A stretch of DNA of 64,000 nucleotides from NCBI GenBank assembly GCA_028829895.1, contig CM054180.1, positions 121,196,363 through 121,260,362 of the forward strand, written 5' to 3'. The notes below the pieces were generated by a model. The model did no database searches, was not told where the DNA came from, and was given only the letters and a program-made list of their open reading frames with translations. The position numbers were made by a program, and so were the translations under genes. The stretch is from Sinotaia quadrata. Lineage: Eukaryota > Mollusca > Gastropoda > Architaenioglossa > Viviparidae. This document shows, in pieces, positions 47,801 to 58,858 of this stretch (position 1 is the stretch's first letter; each line of letters begins with the position of its first letter).

Positions 47801-49129
47801 ACGAACACACACCTAAAACATTATTTGACAATCTCTCGTCATCATTTTGTACTTTCATATTTTAAGTGTCACAGGTAATGCTGAGATGCATTTTCTCTAA
47901 CGGAGACGTGGAATGCGACAACAAGCCGTGCTGTACATGGGAGAGACACGTGACGGATGTTTTCCGTGTTTACATACACAACGTGTCTCAAGAACTTGAA
48001 GGGAAGTTTTGGGGATTCGTAAGTCCAGCTGACGTGAGAGAACAGAAGTATTGCAATTTTACTTTGAAAGGTTTGTCTAATAGATAAGATTACCCTCAAA
48101 GCTATCATCGTCATAATTATTAATTTAATGTGAATATTACAAACAATTCGGAATGGAATGTAGTACAAACCATAGTACGACCTAAATTTCCAGGTAGTAC
48201 AATAATGTTAATTATTCATTAGTGAATATTTTATTTAAAACTATACAAATAAAATTAAGTTTTTAATATTGTGCCAGAACAAGAAAGGAAAACAAAAAAG
48301 TAAAGTTATTCAGTTGATATCAAACGAATTTATCATTAGATTTGTTTGTATTTGTACGGAGGGCAAGAAAACAATTGAAAATTTTATTTGAAATTATATA
48401 CTTCAAATGTTTAAATGTTAACAGTGTGAATAATACATCTTTGTTTATGATATCAACACACACATAGACAAACACACACACACACACACACATAATAATA
48501 ATAATTTGTCTCGATAGTCCAGTGGATAGTGGAGTACAAAATGATTCCTAAGTTAAGCAATCTGGTCTGTGTCCACTACATTCTTGGGTGACAGATTCAA
48601 ATCCTATTTCTGAGCTATCAAGGCAGGGAAAAGTGGCTCCTTCCAAACTCTACCCATACACATCCCACAAATTGATTCTATACCGGAATGACAGGATTTG
48701 CAGTAGACACTGACGTTTCATGGTGTTCTAGCTAAACATGGACTCCTTGAGCGCTAACTAAAACTCGGGGAAGTTGAACCAGAGAGGAAAACAAGCAAAT
48801 AATTGCACTTTACTACCAAAGACAACCTACTGTAAGAGGGTATAGGAAGAAAATATGCATGAACATTAGCTCGAACACCATCCAGGAGATATTATCAGTG
48901 AAAGTCAGCTCTTGGACCTGAAGAGATTTTCAAACTAAGCTTCTTACAGCTTTAGAACTGTGAAAAATAGAACAGCCACAAAGAAATATTATAACCCTAT
49001 GATCCGTTTAACGCCTACGCCACAGAGTCTATTGTTTATGTTGAAGATGTTGATATTTAATCACACATAATTAGTTAAAGGTGATAAAAATCATAATTTG
49101 TTTTAATAATAATTCTCCAGAAGACACTA

Positions 49130-49170
<41 letters not shown>

Positions 49171-52100
49171 ATGTGGGCGCTCTAAATATTTTCTCTCTTC
49201 CACAACATTAAAAAAGACACATTTACCGTCACACAATATTTCCGTAGGTGGAAAATTTCTTACAATAAGAGACTATAAATCCGTCTTTAATTCTCTATTG
49301 TGCGGACTCCCCTATCCACCCACTGTCTTCTCGAACATATGGTAATCAGTATGTGTAAGAAGGTCAATAAATTTATTAAATAAACAAATATATAATAGAT
49401 GAATAAAATAAAATATCATTGATATTTACCTCACTTCATAACAATGTTCACGATCATTCAGTTTGTCCTAGCATAGACATTAACAGTCAATTAACTTAAT
49501 GTATAATCAAGTTCATGGATATCATCATGGAAATGAGAGTAGAGTTTTAGAGGAATAATTAAAGTAAATGCATATAACATTTTCAAAGATGGCAGCTGTC
49601 ACTGGCACGTGTTCACAATCATATGGTTGCAGGAACTCACATTCTTTCGTATTTAGGCGAGGCCCCAAATGTACCTTCTTTAGGCACATTGCACAACTAT
49701 TTCAGAATCTTCGACACACTCTCCAAGCACACTGTAGAGAATCATCCTGAATTTCACATGAGTTACCAAGCACATCAGGAGGAATGTTCTTGAATTTCCA
49801 TGTTTCTTTATTCAACACACCATGAGGAACATTCAAATTATTTTTTTCTGAATGAATTCTCAAGACCAAACACAAGCCAAAAATTTCTGCTGTATTGGTT
49901 CTTGAATACAATTCACAGGAAGCAACTTACAGCAACACCCTTTACAGATAAGTTAACAATGCCGGATTGACACACCAACATAATATATATATATATATAG
50001 TAGAGCACAGTAGTCAGCATAAAAGGCATGATAAAGTAAATAAAAAGGCTGCTTTTCTACAAAAGTCAAATTAAGACAGCACTAAATTTCAGGCATATTT
50101 CATCTCTAAACTACTTTTGCTCTTACAAACTGTGACAGTAAATTTGCCCCTCAGTATTTTAAAATGTAATGGTTATATAGTTTGTTGAATTTTCAGAGTT
50201 ACTCGATCTTGAGCATTCCTTATGGTGTTATTTGTGAAAGTATTTGAGTTGAAGTAAACATCCTGAGGCAAGAATATTCTAGATTTGCTGACCTAATGAA
50301 AACTGAGTCAGCAGTTTTCTATTATCCAATGATTATTATTTATGAGAATGAAACTAGCCAATGGGCTGAGTTTAAGGAGTTCACTTGCTGTAGATAATTC
50401 TTCTCCCTGATCACTTTGAATAGAGGACGAATGTATGGCTTGAAGGCGGTTGTTAGCTTGATGTTGATTTCAGCTGACTGATTGAGAATGGGCTGAATGA
50501 ATATTTCATGCATTTACTATTAATATGTTATACCTGTATTTATGTAAAGATGTACTAGGTGAGTTGATTTTATTACTACAAATGTTTGAACTAAAATGCA
50601 CACATGTAGTGTGCTAATATGTGACATTGTTTGATACGCTGTGTTTATTTTGCCATGTGTGCATGGAGTTAATATATACTGTTGCAGGAAATTGTGAGTT
50701 GAGCATGGAGTGTGAGTTATAATAGAGTTATACTGTGGTAAACAGGCAACTTAGGCTTGTTCCTTAATTATATGTTACAGTGAACTAGTGCCGTCTTCTA
50801 TTTTTGGTCTTGAATTTCAACCTTTGAGTGGAGTTGAAATTTTGAATGTCGAGTCCAAGCTTCAAGTCTAAAGGTTACAGTTACCAACTATGCATTTGCT
50901 GGTTACAAGTCATATGACCGGAAGTGCGGGAACGTCTGTTGCAGTGTTTGTAAGCATAAGGGAGTAGGCTACACCCCTATTTTTTGACGTACCAAGGCAA
51001 GGGATGCTAAATATATCAGCACAGTGAAGTTACCAGAACCATTGTGATTGTGTTCTGCTCAAGAAACTTATGGCGAGAAGAATGCCAGGTTGGTTGAAAG
51101 CAGACAAGAGTCAGTGATTTCTACGCATAAGGCGGGAAGCACGTGTTGACACAGACATTGTGACATTGTTGCAAAGGCAAGCAATATATATATATGTAGT
51201 GAGAGACTGTGTAAACTATAGTTATCCAAACGTGGGTTTGTGGAATATTGATGTCAAGTTATTTACTTCAATGTAATTGTCTTGTGTATATTTGAAAATA
51301 AGTTTAGTTTTAATTTTATTGACCTTCTCACACATTTTGATATTGATAATCTATGTTATAAAAGAAAGTGGGTGTTTGGGGGGTTGCTAAAAATATATTA
51401 AAGACGGACTTATCTTCTCCTTTAGTAAGATGTTTTCCACTCATAGAAATTTTATGTAATTGTAAATGTTTTATGTTGTGGAATTGAGAAAACCTTTACA
51501 ACGCGAAAATATATGCCAAGTGAGAGATGAATGGTGTCTGTTGGAGGATCTATTATAAAATAAAATTAATATTCTCATCAGTTGAAATTATTTATGAAAG
51601 ATTAATTAAATATAATAATTATCTTATAAATAAGTGGCGTGCCATGTCACACAAACATTCTCAACTTACAAATCATGCAAGAATTTCGTTAGCCTGAAAC
51701 ACACACAACATAAGAAACATAGTAAGAATCAAAATTAACAAGTATAATGTACAACATAGTCAAATATATGAACATAGAAATAATGCTTCAATTATATATG
51801 CATTCTCTAATTAAAGAAGGAGATAAGAAAGATGTCAGATTGGAAAGCCATAGACCTAGACCAGGTAAACATGTTCTGGTTGAAATTTCTTACCTTCTTA
51901 CAGAGTAGCTTTCAAATATAGCTACCCAAAAGGCATTTGACTCAGTTCTACATCAATGAATGCGTGAAACTAAAAGTATACAAGATAGCGCCATCAGTAT
52001 AAAAGTATCAATAACAGCATGAAAACCGCACTAAAATACAACAATATAAAATAACAGACATACCAATAAAATGTGGAATCTTTCAAGGTAATTTCAAATC

Positions 52101-55100
52101 ACCATTGCTATTGTGTCATGCACTAAATCTTCTTTGTCAAGTCATCATGTTATCCAGAAGACAGGATTAGGATATGGTATAAAACTGAACAAATTATATT
52201 TATCAACCATTTCCTAAATGTGGATGAACTACAACTGTACAAAACAAATGAGCAATATATCAGTTTGCGTATCAATAATGTCAAAATCTGAAATGAGGAT
52301 ATTAACATGAAATTCGTCCTTGAAAATTGTGGAAGAGATATCGTTCAGAAAGGTTGGACACAAACAATACAAAGTCTTTAATTCTACTTTGGACATGTGA
52401 ACGTTGTTTCAATGGAAAAAATATATAAATACCTCCGGATATTAAAACATCAAGAAAATATGCAAAATGGTATAAGCCATAAATGGTTAAGAAAAAAGGC
52501 GAAAAACTAGTTAGACAAATCAAACTCAAGTAAACTTTAAATGGGGCTAAGAAAATATAAGCTATTAATAGGTGCCAAATACATGTAATCAGCTATACTG
52601 AAAATATAAAATGGACAACAAATGAAGTAAATGATCAGTACAAAAAGTAACGAAACTACTCACAGTACATAAAACCTGACACCCAAAGCAGATGTAGACA
52701 GGCTCAATATATCTGGAAAAGCTCGAGATAATCAAAGATGTCATTGAAGGAGAAGTTGAAGAACGTGTAGATTCCTTGTGGACTAAATCTGGAATAACAA
52801 CAAAAATGAACCAATGACAGAAGCAGTAAAGATGAGTGGATTGTACCAATCACTACAAACAGACAAAGAAACATAGAGGAAATCGAAACAGGTGTTAGGA
52901 AATAGTTGGAGCTAAAATAAAACAAAAATGTAACAAAATTCTTAATGAAACAGTGAAAATTTGATGTTTCTGGCAATTACTGATACTTATCTGATATTGG
53001 AAATATTCTTAATTGTATCTAAGCACATCATTTCCATTGACCATTAAAGAATGTGGGCGTGAAACAGATCTAACCCATCATTAAATGTTCTGCTTTATTA
53101 TGCCCTGAATCTCCATCATTGCAACAAATAGTCACGTGATCTGCAACACCCTGCTCATGACCTGCCTCTGTGAACACTATTTTAAGAAAATTAAATGTCT
53201 ACATTGTACATGACTGTGTACGCTGTTAAACAACATCCAAAATGTGATTTGTTTAATCTTTCTACTTACTAAGAGAGCAATTGATGTATCCCTTGTAATG
53301 CTACATCTTGTTGAGATGTATTTAATGTAAAATGTATTGCATGTTTTCACAATGAAGTTGGGCGAGCTATGCATAGAGACACAAGGGGAGGAGGGAGGTG
53401 AGTGAAGTCGGGTTTGGTTTGTACTGATGTATCTCCAAGAAGCTCGTGTGACATGTGTCAGTTATCAAAGACACATGAAAAACGCCATTGATGTTTGGGT
53501 TTGCCCAGTTTTATTATGTTATGCAAAGGAACGTTTTATTGACTGTGAATGTCGATGAGCAAGTATCATAAAAGTGAATAAATGGACAAATGGACGAATG
53601 GAACAAAACAACACAAATGCAAATTCTTTCGCTTCTCTCAAAGAACAAACAAACTGTGAATAACAAGTTTGTTTTAAGATGAAGAATTATATCATTTATT
53701 ATCTAATTTGGGGCACTACTCTTTCACACAGTCAAACATTCAACTTTCCAATGTCATACACTCTGTGGAAAATAATTGGGGGGGGGGGGATAACAAAGAT
53801 GATATTAGAAAAATGAAAATAAGAAATAGATACAGAATTATTTTGCGGTAAATGCCACCGCTATCATCAACAATAATTCATATAAGCTGTCTTGAAGACT
53901 GAACTTCTCACTCCACCAGGGGGTTATGTAAGCAAGTTGCCTTGATGCTTAATATTTGGCAGTCAACGAGATGAAAAATGGGTGGAAAGAGATATTTCAA
54001 ATTCTCCTTAGTAAATATCTACATAATGAGATTTTACCACCAAAATGAAGTTAACATCTTCATATATATGTTTTCTGTGTTCATCAAACAAATAGAAAAT
54101 CTTCTTCTTCCTTCTAGCAAAGACAGCATTCTTGGAGAAAGTTACTGTTACAAAAGCTTGATGTTATGTGGAGAGATATGCTTCTTTCTCACCAGTTGAA
54201 TGCCACGCCCATGACCTATGTCATGGCGGGCGGGTATCTCAAAGTGTCCCCCCTAGTTTGTAATTACTTGGCTGATGTTATGTTTCTCTCTCTGATGTTA
54301 TATTCTCTCTCTCAGATCTAGTGTTCAGTTCCAGCATTTATACTTATGAGAACTGTAGAAGCTTCTAGAATGTTTTATCTTGTGACTAACAATTCACAAA
54401 TTGCACACGTTTTAAAAGCGTGCATCTTGCTATGTAGGGAAATCTAATGTGCAGTTAACTAATGTTTCTATTTGGCTCATAAACAAGTATGTATATATTT
54501 CGCTCATACTCACCCCAGAAGCCAGCATCTTCATGATGTTCTCAGTCTTGGTCTGCTACTGGGAGATCCCCACAGCCTTGCGGTGCATCTGAGGTAGAGG
54601 GCAGGCGGGCTGGCAGAAGGGGGTGAAACAGGTCGCATCAGTCTGGAGCACACTCTCAACTGTCCTCCATCATTGGGGGGGTGAACACACACTCATCAAT
54701 GAATACAACTGGATTCATTTAATATACACATTTCAAACCCTTCATATATATGTGTGAAATGATAAGCACATACTAGATCTACATACTGTCTGTCTTGCTA
54801 AATGAGATTAGGGTGAATGAATTAATGTTTTATATTACAATTTATCTATGCATCAGAGCGTAAGTTTGCTACAAAAATCGCATTTTTAATAGTGGATTAT
54901 CTCCCTTAGCACGTGTTTTGCGTTCGTGATTAAGTGAAATATAAAAATCTAACTCCATCCCTTAACCCGTGACACATGTTTCAACATGCATACACCACCA
55001 ATATACAAACAGATCTTGGTGCAATAACTTTGTATTAACTTTAAATTACTTCCACTAGAACTTATATATATATATAAGTTTATATATTCATTTTTATAGC

Positions 55101-58100
55101 ATAAAGCGTGACCATTTTGCAAGATTTAAAATTTCTAACACAGACACGATTTTAAAAAATATTTCTGAATACACAAAAGTACACATTTATTTGCGCACTT
55201 CTTGTATTCACACAATGTATACAAAGAATGGTCATACCATCGACATCGCTCAATTTTATTTTTGACAAACTCATTGAGACGGTTTACTAATCAATAGCAA
55301 GCACATTAAAGAAGCACTAAACTGTTGTGGAAAACTTTTAAAGTTTTAAAATAAATGTACAATTTTACTTTATAGGTGGATCTATTTAAAGAAATTTATT
55401 TCTAAATGGTGTTGTCAATACTTTTATTAAAGTTGAATACTATTGTATTGAAAGGTTGATGTAAAATAGAACAATATGTAGCAATCATGACGACCATTAA
55501 GTCTTTCTGGATAAATAAAATTTTGGAGTAAACCACCCGGTAAACTATCGAAAGAATACGCGTTTGGGGAAGAGAGAAGTAACTCGTCATTACATATTTC
55601 AGCTTCCACATGCTCTACACACGTCATCAATGCAGCAAACAGTCACGTGACGTGCAACAACCATTCCGTGACCATTGGTCAGACATGCACCGTGACCTGT
55701 AACCCTGGCCATTACTTTCAAGAAAATCAGACTTCTGTGACGTACACGTGTTTTGGGAAAAACAAATGGTCTCCAGAAATGCCTGCCGCATCTTGTGAAG
55801 GTAGTGTGTGTGTGCATTTTGAATAATCTCGGTAAATGTATTCAATAATATTCGAACTTTGATATTGTTTCCTTTTGAAGATTTTGAATATTTTCTATTA
55901 TATATGTAAAATTATTTTGACATTTTCATTTCGCAAAAAATAGTAACATGTTTTAATTCAACCATGAATATAATGTTTTGCTGTTAATTAGTGCCGCTTG
56001 CATTGTACATAAAATAATCTTAATTTGCTACAAAATGCATTTCCCCATTCGTGATATTTCATCAGGATGGTTTGGACGTCAGCGAGATAGTAAACTAATC
56101 CATCATTAAATGTTTCAGCTTACACATGCCCTACAAACTCCATCATTACAACAAACAGTCACGTTTTTTGCGACCACCAGCCTGTGACCATTGGTCAGAC
56201 ATGCACAGTGACATGCAACCCTGGCCACTACTTTCAAGAAAATCAGACTTCTGTAACGTACACGTGTGCTGGGAAGAACAAATGGTCTCCCGAAATATCC
56301 ATCACATCTTGTGAAGGTAAATTTTATTGCTTTGTGTGTAAATGAAAATCATCTGTTAATTAGCATTGCAACATTATTTTAATTAATACATGATTATAAT
56401 TCAGGAACTTATAGTCTCCAGCACGTTATACTTAATATTACGAAATGTTAAATTGAAATTTATTTCTTTGTATAAATTTTGCAAGTGTTCTTTCTTTATT
56501 AATGCGCAGTGTGCAGTAATTAAATTGTTGCTAACCTTAAATTAATTTTCAGTCATACTTTATAAACATATTTTATACAAACTATTTGAAGACATATATT
56601 AAAGATGATGACAGTGAAATTCATAAAAGAAAGAATCATAACTTACTTTTGAAAGAATTAAGTAGAAAATTACTACCACCACCACTATTTTACTACTACT
56701 GCTACTACTACTTTTATTGTTAATACTAGTACTACTATTATTATTAATAATGATAATACTATTAATAATAATAATTTTGCAACAAACTATTTCTTCTACT
56801 GAAGCTTCTACTGCTATTTCTACTAGTTCTTCTATTGCTAATACATCTATTACTATAAATATTACTACATCTACTACTACTACTCCTAGACTCCTATTAC
56901 TGCTATTACTACAAGAAATGGTCTCCAGAAAGTCTGCCGTATATTGTGATACTGTTATTGGCGTATTTCGTGTATTTTATGAAAGGGTAGAGAAAATCAT
57001 ATTCATCAACATAGGCAAATTACTTCAAAAAACAGTATTCAAGACAGAGTAAAGATGTCAAACAGAAGAGGGAAAGAAATGTCGGCGGATGGTTAGGTGT
57101 TAAATGAATTATTTCCTATAGTTACTTTAGAGAATTTAGTCTGAAATAAATTTCATATAATGGAACTATTATGATACCTAATAATAGGACTGTAAAATAC
57201 ATAATATACATAATATACATAATGATGATAAGCCAATGGAAACATGTTCTTGTAAAATAAAAATGAAGTAGACCAAAGAGACGCGCGATAGCAGAGAGAA
57301 AGAATGCACGAAAAATGGATTTAAAGCATTACATGAGACACAACGCCTCTTGAACCAGAAAAAAATCGAGCATGCAACATATATCCTAACATTTTAAAAT
57401 TACTAAAGATAGAACAAAACACAAACCCACATTCCATACACCTGTAACAACACTGAAACATCACATACATAATGCAAGCAAATTCATAATACCAATGTAC
57501 ACCATAAACATTACAGCAAACAACACCGTAATACATTCCATAGCAAAGATACTATTACACATAATTATAAGTAATAAGAAACTGCACATGCCATACATAA
57601 TCGGAATATCCATAGAAGATAATAATGATTCCAGACAGAGGAAAAAGCAGAGAGAAACTTTCAAATCAGAGTTACTCCTTGAAGCCATTATTTTTCAAGA
57701 TTTACTTATAGACTCTTCCCATACTGTGGCCCGTGGCTACAAATTTTAAAGGATTGGGCATGGAAGCATAAAACCGAAAGATGTAAGGAGTTCCTCTTGC
57801 AATACACTTGGATACACCAACACAGAATATAAGAATAGTAAAGTCCAAAGTGACTCAGCTGAAGGATGCATACTCATCAGTCGTCAGGTTGTGCGCAGAG
57901 TAAAATTCAGATCACTGTGAAGTGGTCCCATCATTCATAAAACAGAAAATGAGAAAATGTAAAAAACAAAGACAAGAAAAGGACAACCATGTCAAATGAC
58001 AGATCTCCTGGAATTTCGTCACGCAAAAAGACTCATTGTCGTGTTGTCCTTTTCTACTCCTGTTGCACCAGTACACTAATGACACAATGTCTTCCTCTAC

Positions 58101-58562
58101 TTCTCTTACACCAGTACGTTAATGACACACTGTTTACTTCTACTTCTGCTGCACCAGTATTCTAACGACACAATATTTTCTTCTACTCCTCATTCACCAG
58201 TATACTAATGACACTATTTTCGTCTACTCCTGTAATGACATAACATGTTCTTCTATTCCTGTAATGACACATCATTTTCTTCTACTCCTGTAATGACACA
58301 CTTTTCTTCTTCTGTTACACCAGTCTACTAATGACTGAGATAAAATGTTCATATATATACAAATCTTGGAATGTACTGACTGATTGAGAGGTTATACTAT
58401 TCATGCACAATGTGTTGTATTTTGTACATAGATCAGTTGCATTAATTTCATTTTCTTATGTTATTCACAACAAGCAAAAGGTCAAAGTGCGAACATATAT
58501 TTTCTCTTCCTATTGATTGCAATCCCTGTTGTCATTGTCATGGCGATCCTGTTCAATAAGTG
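42817..58562 (+). CDS. Type I receptor: signal peptide, Ig-like domain, two CCP/sushi domains, membrane helix (3' end not found)
   Basis: Exons are 42817-42877, 45054-45188, 47867-48070, 55603-55800, 56119-56316 and 58475-58562. All inner junctions are phase 1; the last donor (TG|GTATGT) is phase 2. The leader is MLILWILVTVLLLILPAVSQ. Exons 2 and 3 together form one Ig-like domain (FDINFTNEES, then VMLRCIF, CCTW, KFWGFV, YCNFTL) that aligns in order with domain 1 of the minus-strand receptor, here split by an intron. Exons 4 and 5 are each one CCP/sushi module, with TC...C...GQTC.VTCNPGHYF...YTC..KNKWSPE...SC; they are near-duplicates of each other. Exon 6 supplies the membrane helix (YFLFLLIAIPVVIVMAILF). 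CCP modules are typical of complement-type binding proteins. Exon 3 uses a TTTTAAG acceptor, since the nearby TTTCACAG would put it out of frame with exon 2. Unspliced reading after 58562 stops after about 12 codons. A cytoplasmic exon beyond is not seen before 64000. Confidence 0.75.
42963..43023. repeat. CACT microsatellite
   Basis: About 14 CACT units follow a CT-rich stretch from about 42900, in intron 1 of the Ig-CCP gene. Confidence 0.93.
43500..43820. repeat. ~33-bp tandem repeat
   Basis: Units combine GTAAGACATGGTGATATTTA, AATGTAATAAAT and ATATGCTGATATTTGAATGG. There are about eight copies. Confidence 0.88.
44170..44300. mobile_element. Possible hAT-type transposon end
   Basis: CAAGGTGGTCCAACTTATTC, then CCCGAGGATCACA, resembles the CAGxGGTCCxxAACC...CGGGCCGCA style ends of hAT nonautonomous elements. 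No matching opposite end or target duplication was found. Confidence 0.25.
44560..44890. repeat. Unclassified GC-richer segment and GT microsatellite
   Basis: Bases about 44560-44770 have a GC-richer texture than the surrounding intron and no coding frame, possibly an old mobile-element piece. The GT tract is 44795-44868. Confidence 0.4.
45420..45660. repeat. Possible SINE-like or nonautonomous repeat with CCCCA run
   Basis: GC-rich words (AAGCACCTCGGGTAAGCACT, GTAGCGGACACCCTCG) end in a CCCCA run (45599-45623) followed by CCCGCTACTATAGATCTCCC. The texture differs from the flanking intron. No A/B boxes are certain. Confidence 0.3.
45660..47860. other. AT-rich intron, no exon recognised
   Basis: This is the intron inside the Ig-like domain of the plus-strand receptor. 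The region about 46000-47000 has short interrupted frames with a coding-like texture and may be decayed mobile-element sequence, but I cannot name a family. Confidence 0.4.
48495..48785 (+). mobile_element. tRNA-derived SINE-like repeat
   Basis: CGATAGTCCAGTGGATAG resembles a tRNA A-box region and GGTGACAGATTCAAATCC a B-box/T-arm. A unique body ends in GAGCGCTAACTAAAACTCGG and GTTGAACCAG. It is preceded by a CA run (48470-48492) and an AATAATAAT tract. Confidence 0.5.
49005..50134 (-). mobile_element. LTR-like dispersed element, reverse copy b (split; resumes at 51656-51840)
   Basis: The order of blocks (TTAATCACACATAA, CGATATGTGGGCGCT, TATTTCCGTAGGTGG, AATCCGTCTTTAATTC, AATAAATTTATTAAAT) equals the reverse complement of the 3' part of the forward copies. 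At 50134 it is interrupted by a forward copy. Its sequence (TTCTCAACTTACAAATCATG) resumes at about 51656, collinear with the uninterrupted copy at 58859-60250. A CT tract (49133-49167) sits inside. Confidence 0.7.
50135..51655 (+). mobile_element. LTR-like element (possible solo LTR), complete forward copy nested in copy b
   Basis: The element begins TGTGACAGTAAATTTGCC and ends GGCGTGCCATGTCACA, so its termini are TG...CA with a 7-bp inverted repeat TGTGACA/TGTCACA. CAAAC occurs directly before it and directly after it, consistent with a 5-bp target duplication. The length is about 1.5 kb with no gag or pol frame. TG...CA ends and a 5-bp duplication are the hallmarks of an LTR retrotransposon LTR. 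A nonautonomous DNA transposon is the alternative. Confidence 0.65.
51656..51840 (-). mobile_element. Continuation of LTR-like copy b
   Basis: TTCTCAACTTACAAATCATG, GAACATAGAAATAATGCTTC and TGCATTCTCTAATT align with 59945-60100 in the same orientation. Copy b then ends, and LINE sequence starts shortly after. Confidence 0.55.
51890..53000 (+). pseudogene. Decayed LINE (non-LTR) reverse transcriptase
   Basis: Interrupted frames give TQKAFDSVLHQ (51925-51957; RT motif with conserved KAFDSV), KCGIFQGNFKSPLLLC (about 52071-52118; the GIFQGDSLSPLLFC block), NVDELQLY (about 52218-52241; the catalytic YMDDLKLY block, with both key residues altered) and HPKADVDRL (about 52680-52705). Stop codons and frameshifts are frequent. 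The catalytic aspartates are lost, so it is inactive. The motif style resembles RTs annotated as R2-like in many metazoan genomes; the subfamily is not certain. Confidence 0.75.
53085..53212 (+). pseudogene. Decayed CCP/sushi exon
   Basis: CATCATTAAATGTT, TGCCCTGAATCTCCATCATT, CAACAAATAGTCACGTGAT, then ACACTATTTTAAGAAAAT and ACATTGTACATG align in order with the sushi exons at 55603-55800 and 56119-56316, including their upstream intron edge. About 35 bp covering the GQTCTVTC part are deleted, and the acceptor AG and reading frame are broken. This indicates that a third sushi exon once existed upstream of the two present ones. Confidence 0.65.
53213..55600. other. Intron region with one GC-rich patch
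   Basis: The sequence is mostly AT-rich and unrecognised, with a G run near 53780. The GC-rich patch at 54510-54690 is treated separately. Confidence 0.4.
54510..54690 (-). other. GC-rich patch with a minus-strand splice donor, possible decayed exon
   Basis: In very AT-rich DNA this segment is GC-rich. On the minus strand a frame contains QMHRKAVGISQ, one in-frame TAG, then QTKTENIMKMLASG, and meets a consensus donor GGG|GTGAGTATG at about 54515. It could be a processed or decayed exon of an unknown gene. No family is recognised. Confidence 0.3.
56317..56916. repeat. Intron with TAC/ACT/TTA trinucleotide-rich tract
   Basis: Bases about 56680-56910 are imperfect (CTA/TAC/TTA)n sequence. The hydrophobic LLLLL and TST frames over it are artefacts. 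The tract abuts a sushi-exon relic. Confidence 0.75.
56912..56962 (+). pseudogene. Relic of a CCP/sushi exon 3' end
   Basis: AAGAAATGGTCTCCAGAAAG, TCTGCCGTATATTGTGA matches the last 40 bp of the sushi exon at 55603-55800 (AAATGGTCTCCAGAAAT, GCCTGCCGCATCTTGTGAAG). The upstream part is replaced by the trinucleotide tract and the donor is lost. Confidence 0.6.
56963..58470. other. AT-rich intron with a degenerate tandem repeat
   Basis: Bases 58030-58335 are a repeat of about 60 bp built on TTCTACTCCTG, CACCAGTA and CTAATGACACAAT, about six units. Bases 57240-57780 contain interrupted frames of coding-like texture, possibly decayed mobile-element DNA, unnamed. Confidence 0.5.
58030..58335. repeat. 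Degenerate ~60-bp tandem repeat
   Basis: Units contain TTCTTCTACTCCTGT, ACACCAGTA and CTAATGACAC. Later units are shortened. Confidence 0.8.
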
Positions 58563-58858
58563 GTATGTATTAATCATTATGAATCAGTGTTGTTTGTAAA
58601 TAATTAAATTAAATTGATTTACTAAAATTTTAACTTCTTATTTAATTACTTTTCTTTCTTACTCCTCCTCCATTTTACATTAATTTATATTAGATCCACC
58701 TCCACATCCTTCTCCAGCTTTGTTTCGCGTTTTGCTTACACAGCTGTAAACAATACAAAGGTTGAAATTTTTTATGAAACAATTTTAGTGTTTAAGGTGG
58801 AATTTTCACGTGAATGATTTTTTTAAAATTTACAAATATAAAATGCTGATTATTGCTT

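Noticed and set aside
47875..48070. Use of the TTTTAAGTGTCACAG acceptor at 47874 for Ig-CCP exon 3
   Set aside because: It would enter in the wrong phase and stop within eight codons; the AAG acceptor at 47866 keeps the frame.
49005..51840. One 2.5-2.8 kb DNA transposon with ~300-bp terminal inverted repeats
   Set aside because: The inverted ends belong to two copies of one element in opposite orientation. The forward copy has its own TG...CA ends and CAAAC duplication, and the reverse copy resumes after it.
56717..57052. 111-codon frame with LLLLL and TSTTT
   Set aside because: It is translation of the TAC/TTA-rich tract; only the short embedded sushi relic is meaningful.
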